This document shows, piece by piece, positions 52,418-63,606 of a stretch of 64,000 bases of DNA. A model generated the notes under the pieces. The model had not been told where the DNA came from, searched no databases, and saw only the letters and a list, made by a program, of their open reading frames with translations. Source of the stretch: Mycobacterium barrassiae (GTDB lineage: Bacteria; Actinomycetota; Actinomycetes; Mycobacteriales; Mycobacteriaceae); the NCBI RefSeq assembly GCF_025822765.1, contig NZ_JACKUK010000025.1:249084-313083 (forward strand). Direction: 5' to 3'. Both the position numbers and the translations under genes were made by a program. Numbering within the stretch: the first letter of the stretch is position 1; each line of letters begins with the position of its first letter.

Positions 52418-52477
52418 GCGAGCAGACGCAAATGCCCACGACACACCGCCGCGACACGCACTTTTGCGTCTGCTCGC
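52418..52477. repeat. GCGAGCAGACGC palindrome, copy at the metG 3' end
   Basis: GCGAGCAGACGCAAA (52418-52432) and its exact complement (52463-52477) are 30 bases apart. The copy lies between the metG stop and the divergent-side promoter of cassette 2. Confidence 0.85.
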
Positions 52478-52487
52478 GAAAAGGGTG

Positions 52488-54053
52488 TCAGTCCACTTGA
52501 TAGCGCGGGAAGACGCCGACCGGGGCGGGCAGTGCGGTGCCGGGCGCCAATCGAGTGCCGATCGCCGCGAACGTGCGCTGGTCCTGCGGTACGCCGAGCA
52601 GGTCGAGCAGTTTGGCCGTCGACTCGGGCATCACCGGCTGGGTCAGCAGCGTCGCGATCCGCACCGTCTCGAGCGTGGTGTACAGCACCGTGCGAAACCG
52701 TGCCTCGTCCGACTTGCGAAGCACCCACGGCTCCTGCGCGGAGAAGTATCGGTTGGCCGCGCCGAGCACCGACCAGATGGCCTCCAGCGCCAGATGCATT
52801 GCGGTGGCCTCGAAATGTGTGCGCACCCGCTCGAGCAACCCGTCGGCGGCGTTCAACAACTCCTGATCCTCGGCGGTGAATTCGCCTGGCTCAGGGACGA
52901 TTCCGTCGAGGTTCTTGGCCACCATCGACAGCGACCGCTGAGCGAGGTTGCCCAACTCGTTGGCCAGGTCGGCGTTGATGCGGCCGATGATCGCTTCCTC
53001 GCTGTAGCTGCCGTCCTGGCCGAACGGCACCTCCCGCAGGAAGAAATAACGCACCTGGTCGACACCGAACGCATCGACCAAGGCGATCGGATCGACCACG
53101 TTGCCCACCGACTTGCTCATCTTCTCGCCGCGGTTGAGGACGAAGCCGTGCACAAAGACCTTGCGCGGCAACTCGATTCCGGCCGACATCAGGAACGCCG
53201 GCCAGTACACGGTGTGGAACCGGATGATGTCCTTGCCGATCATGTGCAGGTCGGCCGGCCAGAACCGTTGGAACAGCGGCGAGGACGTATCGGGGAACCC
53301 GACGCCCGTGAGGTAGTTGGTCAGCGCGTCGACCCACACGTACATCACGTGGTCGGGATGATCCGGGACCGGCACACCCCAGTCGAACGTCGTGCGCGAG
53401 ATGGAGAAGTCGCGCAATCCGCCGGAGACGAAGCTGACGACCTCGTTGCGCCGCACGGCGGGCTCGATGAACTCCGGATGCGCTTCGTAGTGCGCCAGCA
53501 GCTTGTCAGTGTAGGCCGACAGCCGGAAGAAGTACGTCTGCTCCTCGGTCCACGTGACGGGCGCGCCCGTCTCGGTGGCCACCCGGACGCCGTCGGCGTT
53601 GATGCTCGTTTCGGCCTCGGTGACGAAGCCTTCGTCGCGCACCGAATACCAGCCTGCGTACGTGTCGAGATAGATGTCGCCGGACTCGTTCATCCGCTTC
53701 CAGAGTTCGATCGACGCCTCGTAGTGGTCGGCGTCGGACGTTCGGATGAAGCGGTCGAACGAGATGTTGAGCCGTTCCTGCAGGCGTTGGAACACATCTG
53801 AGTTGCGCCGCGCCAGTTCAGTGGTCGGAATGCCGAGGGAGGCGGCCGTCTCGGCCATCTTCTGCCCGTGTACGTCGGTGCCGGTCAGGTAGCGCACGTC
53901 ATAGCCGTCGAGCCGCTTGAAGCGCGCGATCGAGTCGGTGGCGATGTACTCGTACGCGTGCCCGATGTGCGGGTCGCCGTTGGGGTAGGCGATGGCGGTG
54001 GTGATGTAGTACGGGGTGTGCGTCCCCGCGCCGGGGGAAGACGAGGTACTCAT
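52488..54053 (-). CDS. metG: methionyl-tRNA synthetase
   Basis: The 521-residue class I synthetase charges tRNA-Met. It has the HIGH motif ([15 protein letters not shown], residues about 26-40) and the KMSKS motif ([15 protein letters not shown], residues about 310-324), with [20 protein letters not shown]-type segments between and an anticodon-binding helical domain at the end. The length fits the short form without a C-terminal dimerisation domain or zinc-knuckle tetracysteine, as in Rv1007c. It is divergent from tatD by 25 bases. Confidence 0.95.
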   Translation of the reverse strand: MSTSSSPGAGTHTPYYITTAIAYPNGDPHIGHAYEYIATDSIARFKRLDGYDVRYLTGTDVHGQKMAETAASLGIPTTELARRNSDVFQRLQERLNISFDRFIRTSDADHYEASIELWKRMNESGDIYLDTYAGWYSVRDEGFVTEAETSINADGVRVATETGAPVTWTEEQTYFFRLSAYTDKLLAHYEAHPEFIEPAVRRNEVVSFVSGGLRDFSISRTTFDWGVPVPDHPDHVMYVWVDALTNYLTGVGFPDTSSPLFQRFWPADLHMIGKDIIRFHTVYWPAFLMSAGIELPRKVFVHGFVLNRGEKMSKSVGNVVDPIALVDAFGVDQVRYFFLREVPFGQDGSYSEEAIIGRINADLANELGNLAQRSLSMVAKNLDGIVPEPGEFTAEDQELLNAADGLLERVRTHFEATAMHLALEAIWSVLGAANRYFSAQEPWVLRKSDEARFRTVLYTTLETVRIATLLTQPVMPESTAKLLDLLGVPQDQRTFAAIGTRLAPGTALPAPVGVFPRYQVD

Positions 54054-54078
54054 TTGGGCCTCAGCTTATTGTGTGGCC

Positions 54079-54933
54079 GTGAGTGACAAGCGCTCAGCCA
54101 GACGGGAGAAGCCCCCGGCCCCGGAGCCGCTCGTACCCCTCATCGACGCGCACACCCATCTCGACGCCTGCGGTGCGACCGACGCCGCAAGCATCCGCGC
54201 CATCGTCGACCGGGCCGAGGCGGTGGGCGTGCAGGCGGTCGTGACGATCGCCGACGACCTCGCGTCCGCGCGCTGGGTCGTCGAGGCCGCCGACGCCGAT
54301 CCCCGCGTCTACGCCGCCGTCGCCCTGCATCCCACGCGTGCCAACGCGCTCACCGACGACGCCAAGGCCGTCATCGAAGAGCTGGCCCAGAATCCTCGCG
54401 TGGTGGCCGTCGGCGAGACGGGGATGGACATGTACTGGCCCGGCCGCCTCGAGGGATGTGCCGACCCCGCGACCCAGCGCGAGGGCTTCGCCTGGCACAT
54501 CGACCTCGCCAAGCGCACCGGCAAGCCGCTGATGATCCACAACCGCGACGCCGACGCCGAGGTGCTGGACGTCCTTCGCGCCGAGGGCGCACCCGACACC
54601 GTGATCTTCCACTGCTTCTCGTCGGACGCCGAGATGGCCAGGACCTGCGTGGCCAACGGCTGGCTGCTCAGCCTGTCCGGGACCGTCAGTTTCCGCAACG
54701 CCACCGCGCTCCGGGAAGCGGCGTCGCTGATCCCGCCCGAGCAACTACTCGTCGAGACTGACGCGCCGTTCCTGACGCCGCATCCGTACCGAGGCGCGCC
54801 GAACGAGCCCTACTGCCTGCCCTACACTGTTCGTGCGCTCGCCGAACTCCTCAGCAGGCCCGCTGAGGACTTAGCGCACGAAACCACGACGACGGCCGCC
54901 CGTGTCTACGGGCTGGCGAGTTGCCGCCCGTGA
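54079..54933 (+). CDS. tatD: TatD-family metal-dependent deoxyribonuclease
   Basis: The 284-residue TIM-barrel hydrolase has the metal motif LIDAHTHLDAC (His-x-His, residues about 19-29), GETGMDMYWPG (Glu), MIHNRDADAEV (His), VIFHCFSSDAEMA (His) and LLVETDAPFLTPHPYRG (Asp). TatD proteins are 3'-5' exonucleases acting in DNA repair and turnover. The start is GTG 54079, with TATTGT six bases upstream suggesting a leaderless transcript. An intrinsic terminator overlaps its last codons. Confidence 0.92.
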   Translation: MSDKRSARREKPPAPEPLVPLIDAHTHLDACGATDAASIRAIVDRAEAVGVQAVVTIADDLASARWVVEAADADPRVYAAVALHPTRANALTDDAKAVIEELAQNPRVVAVGETGMDMYWPGRLEGCADPATQREGFAWHIDLAKRTGKPLMIHNRDADAEVLDVLRAEGAPDTVIFHCFSSDAEMARTCVANGWLLSLSGTVSFRNATALREAASLIPPEQLLVETDAPFLTPHPYRGAPNEPYCLPYTVRALAELLSRPAEDLAHETTTTAARVYGLASCRP

Positions 54934-54940
54934 GGCTTTT
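54908..54940 (+). terminator. intrinsic terminator at the tatD 3' end / rpfB leader
   Basis: ACGGGC-T-GGC pairs with GCC-GCCCGT (54908-54931) around GAGTT, followed by GAGGCTTTT. It sits 74-106 bases before the rpfB start. In M. tuberculosis an RNA switch with a terminator controls the rpfB-ksgA-ispE operon; whether this hairpin is that element or simply ends tatD is not decided by the sequence. Confidence 0.65.
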
Positions 54941-54983
54941 CGTTACCGTCTTGTGATCAAATACGGAGCGCTTAGCGGGCTAG

Positions 54984-57073
<2,090 letters not shown>

Positions 57074-57087
57074 CCTGGCGCGGTGAG

Positions 57088-57873
57088 TCAGCGCAGCGCC
57101 CGAGCTATCAGTGAGACGAACTCACGACACGATCCATAGCGGTCGCCTGGTGCCTTTGCCAGTGCTTTGGCCGTGATCGAATCGAAAATGCGTGGCAGCC
57201 AATCGATTTCGCGTGACCAACGCGGCGGCGGTAGGTGCAGGTGCGCTTCGATGAGGCCGAGCGCGGTCGGCGCCGTGAAGGGCGGGGATCCGGTGACCAA
57301 CTCGACGACGGTGCATGCCAGCGCGTACTCGTCGGCGGCTTCGGTCGGCGCGTGGCCGGTGATCAGTTCCGGTGCGGCATAAGGTAACGACGCCTCGATC
57401 TGCGCCGAGCGGTAGCCGATATCGTCGGCGACGGTGTGCGCGACACCGAAGTCGATCAGAACAGCGCTCGAAAGATCTTGGCGAACAAGAATATTCGCGG
57501 GCTTCACATCGCAGTGCACAATCGCCCGGTTGTGTGCATAGTCCAGCGCATCGGCGATCTGCTCCAGTGCGCTGACCCGTCCGGCCACGGTGTCCACCTC
57601 GGTGACGCCGCCGCCGGAGACCACTTCCATTGACAGCCACCCGGGTCCGCGGTCGAACACGGTCACGATGTGCGGATGGTGCAGGCGGTGGGCGAATTCG
57701 AACTCGCGTTTCAGCCGGGCGATGTGCGCGAGATCGCTGAGATGGCCGTCGAGCACCTTCAGAGCCACTTCCCGGCCCGTCGCGTCGCGCGCCCGATAGA
57801 CAGTCGCGTATCCGCCGCGGCCGACGACTTCGTCGACGACGTGACCTTCGAACTGCTCGCCCGGCGAGAGCAC
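57088..57873 (-). CDS. soluble Ser/Thr protein kinase
   Basis: The 261-residue protein is little more than a kinase domain, with no membrane segment or sensor. It has the glycine loop VGRGGYATVYRARD, the ATP Lys in VALKVLD, the catalytic loop VHCDVKPANILV (Cys in place of Arg before Asp, so not an RD kinase), DFGVAHTV and the APE-like YAAPELITG. All catalytic residues are present. The start is GTG 57873. It sits on the minus strand between ksgA and ispE, which are adjacent in M. tuberculosis, and therefore splits that operon. Confidence 0.85.
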   Translation of the reverse strand: MLSPGEQFEGHVVDEVVGRGGYATVYRARDATGREVALKVLDGHLSDLAHIARLKREFEFAHRLHHPHIVTVFDRGPGWLSMEVVSGGGVTEVDTVAGRVSALEQIADALDYAHNRAIVHCDVKPANILVRQDLSSAVLIDFGVAHTVADDIGYRSAQIEASLPYAAPELITGHAPTEAADEYALACTVVELVTGSPPFTAPTALGLIEAHLHLPPPRWSREIDWLPRIFDSITAKALAKAPGDRYGSCREFVSLIARALR

Positions 57874-57956
57874 GACCCCAGACTAGGGGCTTCATCAGCG
57901 ACATTGACCTGCTCAGACGGCTGATGGCGGGCGACCGACTCCGATAGTGTCGTCTG

Positions 57957-58919
57957 GTGTCCAATGGCAGCACCGCCTCCGAGTGGGTACCGACCGGATC
58001 GGTCACCGTGCGGGTGCCGGGCAAAGTCAATCTCTACCTCGAGGTCGGGGATACCCGCGATGACGGATATCACGAGCTGACCACCGTCTTTCACGCGGTT
58101 TCGCTGCTCGACGAGGTCACCGTCCGCAACGCGGACGTGCTGTCGCTCGAGTTGACGGGCGAAGGCGCTGAGACCCTTCCGGCCGATTCGAGCAACCTCG
58201 CGTGGCGCGCCGCCGAGTTGCTGGCGGACCACGTCGGCCGGGCGCCCGATGTCGCGATCTCCGTCGAGAAGTCGATTCCCGTCGCGGGCGGAATGGCGGG
58301 CGGCAGCGCCGACGCGGCCGGGGTGCTCGTCGCGATGAACACGCTCTGGGAGCTCGGCGTGCCGCGTCGCGACCTGCACGCGCTGGCCACCCAGCTGGGC
58401 AGTGACGTGCCGTTCGCGCTGCACGGCGGCACCGCACTGGGCACAGGTCGCGGCGAGGAGCTGGCAACGGTGCTGGCCCGCAACATGTTTCATTGGGTGC
58501 TGGCGTTCGCCGACCGCGGGCTGTCGACCCCGGCGGTGTTCGCCGAACTCGATCGGTTGCGTGAGGAGCCGGACCGCGACGCTCCTCCGCGGCTCGACGA
58601 TCCCGAGCCGGTACTGGCGGCCCTGGCTTCCGGCGATCCGGCGGAGCTGGCGCCGCTGCTCGGCAACGATCTGCAGCCCGCGGCGCTGTCGCTGGACCCC
58701 GGTCTGCGCCGCACGCTGCGGGCGGGCACCGAGGCCGGTGCGCTCGCCGGCATCGTGTCGGGTTCGGGGCCGACGTGTGCGTTCCTTTGCGAGTCGGCCG
58801 CCGCGGCGGTAGACGTCGCCTCGGAGATGGCGGGGGCCGGGGTGTGCCGGACGGTACGCGTCGCCAGCGGGCCCGTGCAGGGCGCGCGGGTGGTGCCGGC
58901 ACCATCGGCATCGGTCTGA
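57957..58919 (+). CDS. ispE: 4-diphosphocytidyl-2-C-methyl-D-erythritol kinase
   Basis: The 320-residue GHMP kinase phosphorylates CDP-ME in the MEP isoprenoid pathway. Motifs are [33 protein letters not shown], the ATP loop [19 protein letters not shown] (residues about 104-122) and [12 protein letters not shown] near the C-terminus. It starts at GTG 57957, six bases after TAGTGT, suggesting its own leaderless promoter now that the kinase gene separates it from ksgA. Confidence 0.93.
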   Translation: MSNGSTASEWVPTGSVTVRVPGKVNLYLEVGDTRDDGYHELTTVFHAVSLLDEVTVRNADVLSLELTGEGAETLPADSSNLAWRAAELLADHVGRAPDVAISVEKSIPVAGGMAGGSADAAGVLVAMNTLWELGVPRRDLHALATQLGSDVPFALHGGTALGTGRGEELATVLARNMFHWVLAFADRGLSTPAVFAELDRLREEPDRDAPPRLDDPEPVLAALASGDPAELAPLLGNDLQPAALSLDPGLRRTLRAGTEAGALAGIVSGSGPTCAFLCESAAAAVDVASEMAGAGVCRTVRVASGPVQGARVVPAPSASV

Positions 58920-58978
58920 GCATCGGTCTGACATCGGTGTGCGTCCGGTGTGACTCAGGCCTCAATTATCGCGAGATT

Positions 58979-59007
58979 TTGGCACTTACTTAAGAGTTGT
59001 TTAAGAT
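58979..59007 (+). promoter_or_regulatory. SigA-type promoter of the candidate small RNA
   Basis: TTGGCA (58979-58984) and TAAGAT (59002-59007) are separated by exactly 17 bases, one of the best -35/-10 matches in the window. Transcription would start near 59014. No coding sequence follows within the transcript. Confidence 0.6.
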
Positions 59008-59013
59008 GAACGA

Positions 59014-59080
59014 CGGTGAAAACTAGCGGTCATGGATTGGACGCGATAGTTACGCCCACCGACAGCCTCGGTGGGCGTTT
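59014..59080 (+). ncRNA. candidate small RNA (about 67 nt) or attenuated leader upstream of the ligase gene
   Basis: A strong promoter starts here and a hairpin with ten perfect pairs (CGCCCACCGA, loop CAGCC, complement; 59053-59077) followed by TTT ends it. The transcript would lie wholly between ispE and the acyl ligase gene. Read-through would form a 205-base leader of the ligase message. No similarity to a named mycobacterial sRNA is recognised. Confidence 0.45.
59053..59080 (+). terminator. intrinsic terminator of the candidate small RNA
   Basis: A perfect 10-bp stem with a 5-base loop is followed by TTTCGT. The T-run is short, as is usual in mycobacteria. Confidence 0.7.
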
Positions 59081-59218
59081 CGTACTAGCCCGTCGCGAGG
59101 CATCGCCAATTCGAGACTCAACCGCTCCCCAATTGTGTGCGCGCCTCCTGGAAAGCGCCCCTGATCAGGCGGAGTATGACAATCGGGCATTTGCTGTCCC
59201 GGGACCGAGGAGGTTGTG

Positions 59219-60853
59219 GTGAGCCGATTCACCGAGAAGATGTACCGCAACGCCCGCGACGCCAAGACGGGCATGGTCACCGGTGAACCGCACGAACCCG
59301 TCCGACACACCTGGGGCGAGGTCCACGAGCGGGCCCGCTGCATCGCTGGTGGCCTCGCGAAGGCCGGTATCGGACTCGGGGACTCCGTCGGCGTGCTGGC
59401 CGGCTTTCCCGTGGAGATCGCGCCCACCGCGCAGGCCCTGTGGATGCGCGGCGCCTGCCTGACCATGCTTCACCAGCCCACGCCGAGGACCGACCTCGTG
59501 ATCTGGGCCGAGGACACGATGAACGTCATCGGCATGATCGAGGCCAAGGCCGTCATCGTCTCCGAGCCGTTCCTGGTGGCCATCCCTGTGCTCGAGGAGA
59601 AGGGCATCAAGGTCCTGACCGTCGCCGACCTGCTGGCGTCGGAGCCGATCGACCCGATCGACGTCGGCGAGGACGACCTCGCGCTGATGCAGCTGACGTC
59701 CGGTTCCACCGGTTCCCCCAAGGCCGTGCAGATCACGCACCGCAACATCTACTCCAATGCGGAGGCGATGTTCATCGGCGCCGAGTACGACGTCGACAAG
59801 GACGTCATGGTCAGCTGGCTGCCCTGCTTCCACGACATGGGTATGGTCGGCTTCCTGACCATTCCGATGTACTTCGGCGCTGAGCTGGTCAAGGTCACGC
59901 CGATGGACTTCCTGCGCGACACGCTGCTGTGGGCCAAGCTCATCGACAAGTACAAGGGCACCATGACCGCGGCGCCGAACTTCGCGTACGCGCTGTTCGC
60001 CAAGCGGCTGCGCCGCCAGGCCAAGCCCGGCGACTTCGATCTGTCGACGCTGCGGTTCGCGCTGTCGGGTGCCGAGCCCGTCGAGCCCGCCGACGTCGAG
60101 GATCTGCTCGATGCGGGTAAGCCGTTCGGCCTGCGGCCCGAGGCGATCCTGCCGGCCTACGGCATGGCCGAGACGACGCTGGCGGTGTCGTTCTCGCCGT
60201 GCGGTGCGGGCCTGGTGGTCGACGAGGTCGACGCCGACCTGCTGGCCGCGCTGCGTCGCGCCGTGCCCGCCACCAAGGGCAACACCCGGCGGCTGGCCTC
60301 GCTCGGCCCGCTGCTGAAGGATCTCGAGGCGCGCGTCATCGACGAGCAGGGCAATGTGATGCCGCCCCGCGGCGTCGGTGTCATCGAGCTGCGCGGGGAG
60401 TGCCTGACGCCCGGCTACATCACCATGGGTGGTTTCATCCCCACCCAGGACGAGCACGGCTGGTACGACACCGGCGACCTCGGTTACATCACCGAGGACG
60501 GCAACATCATCGTGTGCGGCCGCGTCAAGGACGTCATCATCATGGCCGGCCGCAACATCTACCCGACCGACATCGAGCGCGCGGCGGGCCGCGTCGAGGG
60601 TGTCCGCCCCGGATGCGCCGTCGCCGTGCGCCTGGACGCGGGCCACTCGCGGGAGACGTTCGCCGTCGCAGTCGAGTCCAATGCCTGGCAGGACCCGGCC
60701 GAGGTGCACCGTATCGAGCGTCAGGTCGCCCATGAGGTGGTCGCCGAGGTCGACGTGCGTCCGCGCAACGTCGTCGTGCTGGGTCCGGGCAGCATCCCGA
60801 AGACCCCGTCGGGCAAGCTGCGCCGCTCCACCTCGGTCTCGCTCGTCACCTAG
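59219..60853 (+). CDS. fatty-acyl-AMP/CoA ligase (Pks16/FadD-like)
   Basis: The 544-residue adenylate-forming enzyme starts at GTG 59219, six bases after GAGGAGG (an in-tandem GTG at 59216 is possible). Motifs are the P-loop [17 protein letters not shown] (residues about 158-174), the [12 protein letters not shown] motif, the [11 protein letters not shown] Asp and the C-terminal hinge [13 protein letters not shown]. The conserved Lys in [11 protein letters not shown] is present. It corresponds to Rv1013 (pks16), which despite the name has no polyketide synthase domain. The substrate is probably a fatty acid. A long palindrome follows the gene. Confidence 0.9.
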   Translation: MSRFTEKMYRNARDAKTGMVTGEPHEPVRHTWGEVHERARCIAGGLAKAGIGLGDSVGVLAGFPVEIAPTAQALWMRGACLTMLHQPTPRTDLVIWAEDTMNVIGMIEAKAVIVSEPFLVAIPVLEEKGIKVLTVADLLASEPIDPIDVGEDDLALMQLTSGSTGSPKAVQITHRNIYSNAEAMFIGAEYDVDKDVMVSWLPCFHDMGMVGFLTIPMYFGAELVKVTPMDFLRDTLLWAKLIDKYKGTMTAAPNFAYALFAKRLRRQAKPGDFDLSTLRFALSGAEPVEPADVEDLLDAGKPFGLRPEAILPAYGMAETTLAVSFSPCGAGLVVDEVDADLLAALRRAVPATKGNTRRLASLGPLLKDLEARVIDEQGNVMPPRGVGVIELRGECLTPGYITMGGFIPTQDEHGWYDTGDLGYITEDGNIIVCGRVKDVIIMAGRNIYPTDIERAAGRVEGVRPGCAVAVRLDAGHSRETFAVAVESNAWQDPAEVHRIERQVAHEVVAEVDVRPRNVVVLGPGSIPKTPSGKLRRSTSVSLVT

Positions 60854-60876
60854 AGCACCGCGAGAAGCCAAACCCG

Positions 60877-60934
60877 CGAGCAGACGCGAACACCCCCAAT
60901 TTCGCCATGATTTGGGGGTGTTCGCGTCTGCTCG
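60877..60934. repeat. GCGAGCAGACGC palindrome, long copy acting as a likely bidirectional hairpin
   Basis: Two perfect 23-bp arms (60877-60899 and 60912-60934, starting CGAGCAGACGCGAACACCCC) flank a 12-base spacer between the convergent ligase and phosphotransferase genes. The outer 12 bases match the copy at 52418; the inner part differs. Confidence 0.92.
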
Positions 60935-60953
60935 TGAGTGGCCCGAGCGGTGA

Positions 60954-62003
60954 CTAACTGCGGATGGCGTCGATCGTCCAGGTCGGCAGGATAGGTGCCT
61001 TCGTCAGGAAGTGGTCGCCCTGGCCGTTGCTGCGCAGCAGTACCTGAGTGCGCATGATGCAACAGCCCATCCGGACCATCGCGAAAATCTCGTACCAGTC
61101 CAGGTTTTCGAGTTTCCTGCCGATCATCTCCTCGAACCTGCCGACCACCGTGCTGCGGCCGTCGAAGCCGGGCAGCTCCGGGTCGAGATCGAGTCCGTTG
61201 ACCTCCAGCATCTGCTTACGCGTCGCCAGCCACCAGGCGAAGTCGGCCTCGGCCGGGCACACACACGCCTGTTCCCAGTCCAGCGCTCCGACGAGTTGGC
61301 CGGCGTCGTCGAAGATCGCGTTGGACATGCGGGCATCACCCCAACAGATCGTCGGCGGTGCCGTCTCCTCAGGCTGTTGTCGGCGCAGCCACTCGAACGC
61401 CTCGGTGAGGACGTCGGGCACCTGGTTGTCGGATCCCCAGCGCGCGTACTCGTGCCACCACGCGAGCTCCGCCGACACCCCGAACCCGGCGGGCCGCTCC
61501 AGCCACGGCGCCTCGTCGACCGGAATGCGTTGCAGCCTCACGAGTGTTTCGAGGAACGCGTCGTGTGCGCGGCGCTGCACCTCGGGGCCCGCGTCGTGCA
61601 TCCAGCCTCGCGTGGCGTACGAGGTGTCGGACGGCGTGTGTCCGATGATGCGTGGCATCACAAGGAATTTCGAGCCGATCCACGCGCGGTCGGGTTCATA
61701 GAGGATCGGCGACGGCGTCGCGATGCCGTACTCGTGGAGCAGTTCCTGCGTCAGCGTCTGCGCGCCGAGATCGTATTCGCGAAAAATCCCACCGCCGCTC
61801 GGCGGAATCCGGATGACGTACTCGTTCGTCTCGCCGTTGACCTCGGCGGAGAACACCAGGCTTTCGCTGGACCATCCCGCCGCCCGATTGGCGGTACTCA
61901 GTTCCGACACGTTCGCTTCCCCGGCGAAGCGGTGCTCGAACCACTGCTGCAACTGCGCCCGGGTGGCAGCGAGGTCGCGTTGGACGAGCGTGATGCCAGC
62001 CAT
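60954..62003 (-). CDS. APH-like phosphotransferase family protein
   Basis: The 349-residue protein starts at ATG 62003 (MAGITLVQRDLAATRAQLQQ). It has the protein-kinase-like APH fold: nucleotide-binding N-lobe (ESLVFSAEVNGETNEYVIRI), the catalytic loop ICWGDARMSNAIFDD (the usual HGD reads WGD) and the metal loop GALDWEQACVCPAEADFAWW. These relatives of ACAD10 N-terminal domains are common in mycobacteria and are thought to phosphorylate hydroxyacyl-CoAs or small alcohols. A role in antibiotic resistance is not implied. It is divergent from a hydrolase gene, with two operator-like sites between. Confidence 0.85.
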   Translation of the reverse strand: MAGITLVQRDLAATRAQLQQWFEHRFAGEANVSELSTANRAAGWSSESLVFSAEVNGETNEYVIRIPPSGGGIFREYDLGAQTLTQELLHEYGIATPSPILYEPDRAWIGSKFLVMPRIIGHTPSDTSYATRGWMHDAGPEVQRRAHDAFLETLVRLQRIPVDEAPWLERPAGFGVSAELAWWHEYARWGSDNQVPDVLTEAFEWLRRQQPEETAPPTICWGDARMSNAIFDDAGQLVGALDWEQACVCPAEADFAWWLATRKQMLEVNGLDLDPELPGFDGRSTVVGRFEEMIGRKLENLDWYEIFAMVRMGCCIMRTQVLLRSNGQGDHFLTKAPILPTWTIDAIRS

Positions 62004-62013
62004 GCGGAACAGA

Positions 62014-62039
62014 TTTACACAGCACCCGCGAGATGTAAA
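62014..62039. promoter_or_regulatory. operator-like site 1 (TTTACA-N14-TGTAAA)
   Basis: A perfect 6-bp inverted repeat with 14 bases between lies 11 bases before the phosphotransferase start. It shares its layout with two more sites in this cluster and is a candidate binding site of the TetR protein encoded at 62917. Confidence 0.6.
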
Positions 62040-62049
62040 GAAACAACCC

Positions 62050-62075
62050 TTTACGTTTCGCTGGTTAAATGTAAT
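62050..62075. promoter_or_regulatory. operator-like site 2 (TTTACG-N14-TGTAAT)
   Basis: This 26-base element has the same N14 spacing as site 1, lies 36 bases from it centre to centre, and ends 11 bases before the hydrolase ATG at 62087. Confidence 0.55.
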
Positions 62076-62086
62076 ACGCTTCGTCG

Positions 62087-62920
62087 ATGACCCAGCCGCT
62101 GACGTTCGGAGACATCGCCGACACGACCAGACCACTCGCGGTCCTCGTCCACGGTTTCCCCGACACCCCGCACACCTGGCGACATCTCGGCCCCGACCTG
62201 GCGGACCGCGGCTATCGCGTGGTCGCGCCGTGGCTGCCCGGCTACGACGCACCCGTGGGCAAGCCGGTCAGCGTCGGCACCTATGTGCGCCACGTGTTGG
62301 ACGTCCGGGCGGAGCACCATGGTGACGAACGCGCCGTGCTCATCGGTCACGACTGGGGCGCCAACGCCGGATACGGCGTCGTAGCCACCGACCGTAAAGC
62401 GTTCAGTCGCTTCGTCGCTCTGGCCGTGCCTCCGGCCGTGGCGCTGGCGACCGGGATCTTCACCTATCCCCAACTCAAGCGGTCGTTCTACATCTGGTTC
62501 ATCCAGCAGGTCGGCCTCGCCGAGGCCGCACTGGTGCAGCCGGGCTTCTGGGAGTCGTTGTGGGCCGACTGGTCGCCGGGTTACGACCCGACCGACGATG
62601 TTGCTGAACTGCGCAAATACGTCACCGCCGAGAACATCTCCGACGTCGTCGGCCCGTATCGTGCGTCGTTCAATCCTCAGTTCGCCGATCTGGATGCCAC
62701 CGACGAATCCGTGGCGTCGATGCAGCCTCCTCCGGTGCCGACGCTGTGCCTGCACGGCGCCAACGACGGTGCGATCGGCGCCGAGCTGCTCAGCGACGTG
62801 GCCACACATCTGCCTACCGCAGGATCGAACTTCGAAATCGTCGACGGGGTAGGGCATTTCCTGCATCTGGAACAGCCCACCGTCATCGCCTCGAAGATCG
62901 CGGACTGGCTCGGTCGCTAG
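62087..62920 (+). CDS. alpha/beta hydrolase, epoxide hydrolase/haloalkane dehalogenase-like
   Basis: The 277-residue protein has the oxyanion motif VHGFPDTPHTWRHLG (residues about 21-35), the nucleophile Asp in LIGHDWGANAGYG (Asp near residue 90) rather than Ser, a cap domain (residues about 130-200), the acid-region LHGANDGAIGAELL and the catalytic His in VDGVGHFLHLE. Asp as nucleophile indicates epoxide hydrolase or dehalogenase chemistry. The stop overlaps that of the convergent TetR gene (CTAG). Confidence 0.87.
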   Translation: MTQPLTFGDIADTTRPLAVLVHGFPDTPHTWRHLGPDLADRGYRVVAPWLPGYDAPVGKPVSVGTYVRHVLDVRAEHHGDERAVLIGHDWGANAGYGVVATDRKAFSRFVALAVPPAVALATGIFTYPQLKRSFYIWFIQQVGLAEAALVQPGFWESLWADWSPGYDPTDDVAELRKYVTAENISDVVGPYRASFNPQFADLDATDESVASMQPPPVPTLCLHGANDGAIGAELLSDVATHLPTAGSNFEIVDGVGHFLHLEQPTVIASKIADWLGR

Positions 62921-63483
62921 CCGTTGACCACCCGCGGTAGGCGGCGACGGGACCGTCCGAGACCTGCGGCGTGCCGCAACTCGGCGAGGAACTGCTCGGG
63001 TGTTCCACCGCCGATGAGGTAGTGGCACACCGCGATTCGCACGACGGCGGCCGCCGCGACTTCACTGTCGTCGCCTGGGATGATCCGGGCGATCCGCTCA
63101 TGGATGATCGGAAGCACCCGTTGCATCTGTTGCAGCACATGCTCCGGTTCGATGTCGGCGAGTGAGCCCAGCGAGTAGGTGCTCTGAAACTCGACGATGA
63201 ACCGCAGAGCGGCGTCGAGCCGGTCGGGCCCGCTGAGGCCGGTGATCGCCGCGGCGAGGCCGGCGTCGAAGTTGTCCTGTTCGTAGAGGGCGAATGCCTC
63301 GAGCAGCCCCTCTTTGGATCCGAAGTACCGGTACAGGGTCGGACGTGACACCTTGGCTTCCGCCGCCACGTCCGAGAGCTGCAACTTGCGCCTGCCGTCC
63401 CTGGCGAGCACGACGAAGGTGGCGGCGAGGATTCGTCGCCTCATCGACGGATCCGCGTCGCCGGAAGGGCGGGAAGCCACCAT
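62917..63483 (-). CDS. TetR-family transcriptional regulator
   Basis: The 188-residue protein starts at ATG 63483 (MVASRPSGDADPSMRRRIL). The N-terminal helix-turn-helix is clear: AATFVVLARDGRRKLQLSDV, AAEAKVSRPTLYRYFGSKEG (residues about 38-57). The C-terminal ligand domain is unique. It probably represses its own gene and the adjacent hydrolase/phosphotransferase pair through the three TTTACA-N14-TGTAAA-like sites. The ligand is unknown. Confidence 0.87.
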   Translation of the reverse strand: MVASRPSGDADPSMRRRILAATFVVLARDGRRKLQLSDVAAEAKVSRPTLYRYFGSKEGLLEAFALYEQDNFDAGLAAAITGLSGPDRLDAALRFIVEFQSTYSLGSLADIEPEHVLQQMQRVLPIIHERIARIIPGDDSEVAAAAVVRIAVCHYLIGGGTPEQFLAELRHAAGLGRSRRRLPRVVNG

Positions 63484-63490
63484 CGCGTCC

Positions 63491-63516
63491 TTTACATCCA
63501 ATAGTCCAAATGTCAC
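63491..63516. promoter_or_regulatory. operator-like site 3 upstream of tetR
   Basis: TTTACA, 14 bases, TGTCAC sits 8 bases before the tetR ATG. Five of six arm positions are symmetric around the same N14 spacing as sites 1 and 2. Confidence 0.6.
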
Positions 63517-63606
63517 ACTAGCGCTATCCAGGGCCTCGGTGTCGGATAGCCGATAAGTGACACTGTTGGTGCCAATGTTAAGCCCGCGCAGGGGAGGTGG
63601 CGGCCG

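Noticed and set aside
59165-60871. 568-codon minus-strand frame opposite the acyl ligase
   Set aside because: Shadow of the ligase gene: same codon phase pattern, His/Arg/Gly-rich, no ribosome site and no domain.
63556-63581. Possible fourth TetR operator (GTGACA...TGTTAA) before the PF10118 gene
   Set aside because: The spacer is 13 rather than 14 bases and the right arm does not match TGTAA, so it does not fit the other three sites.
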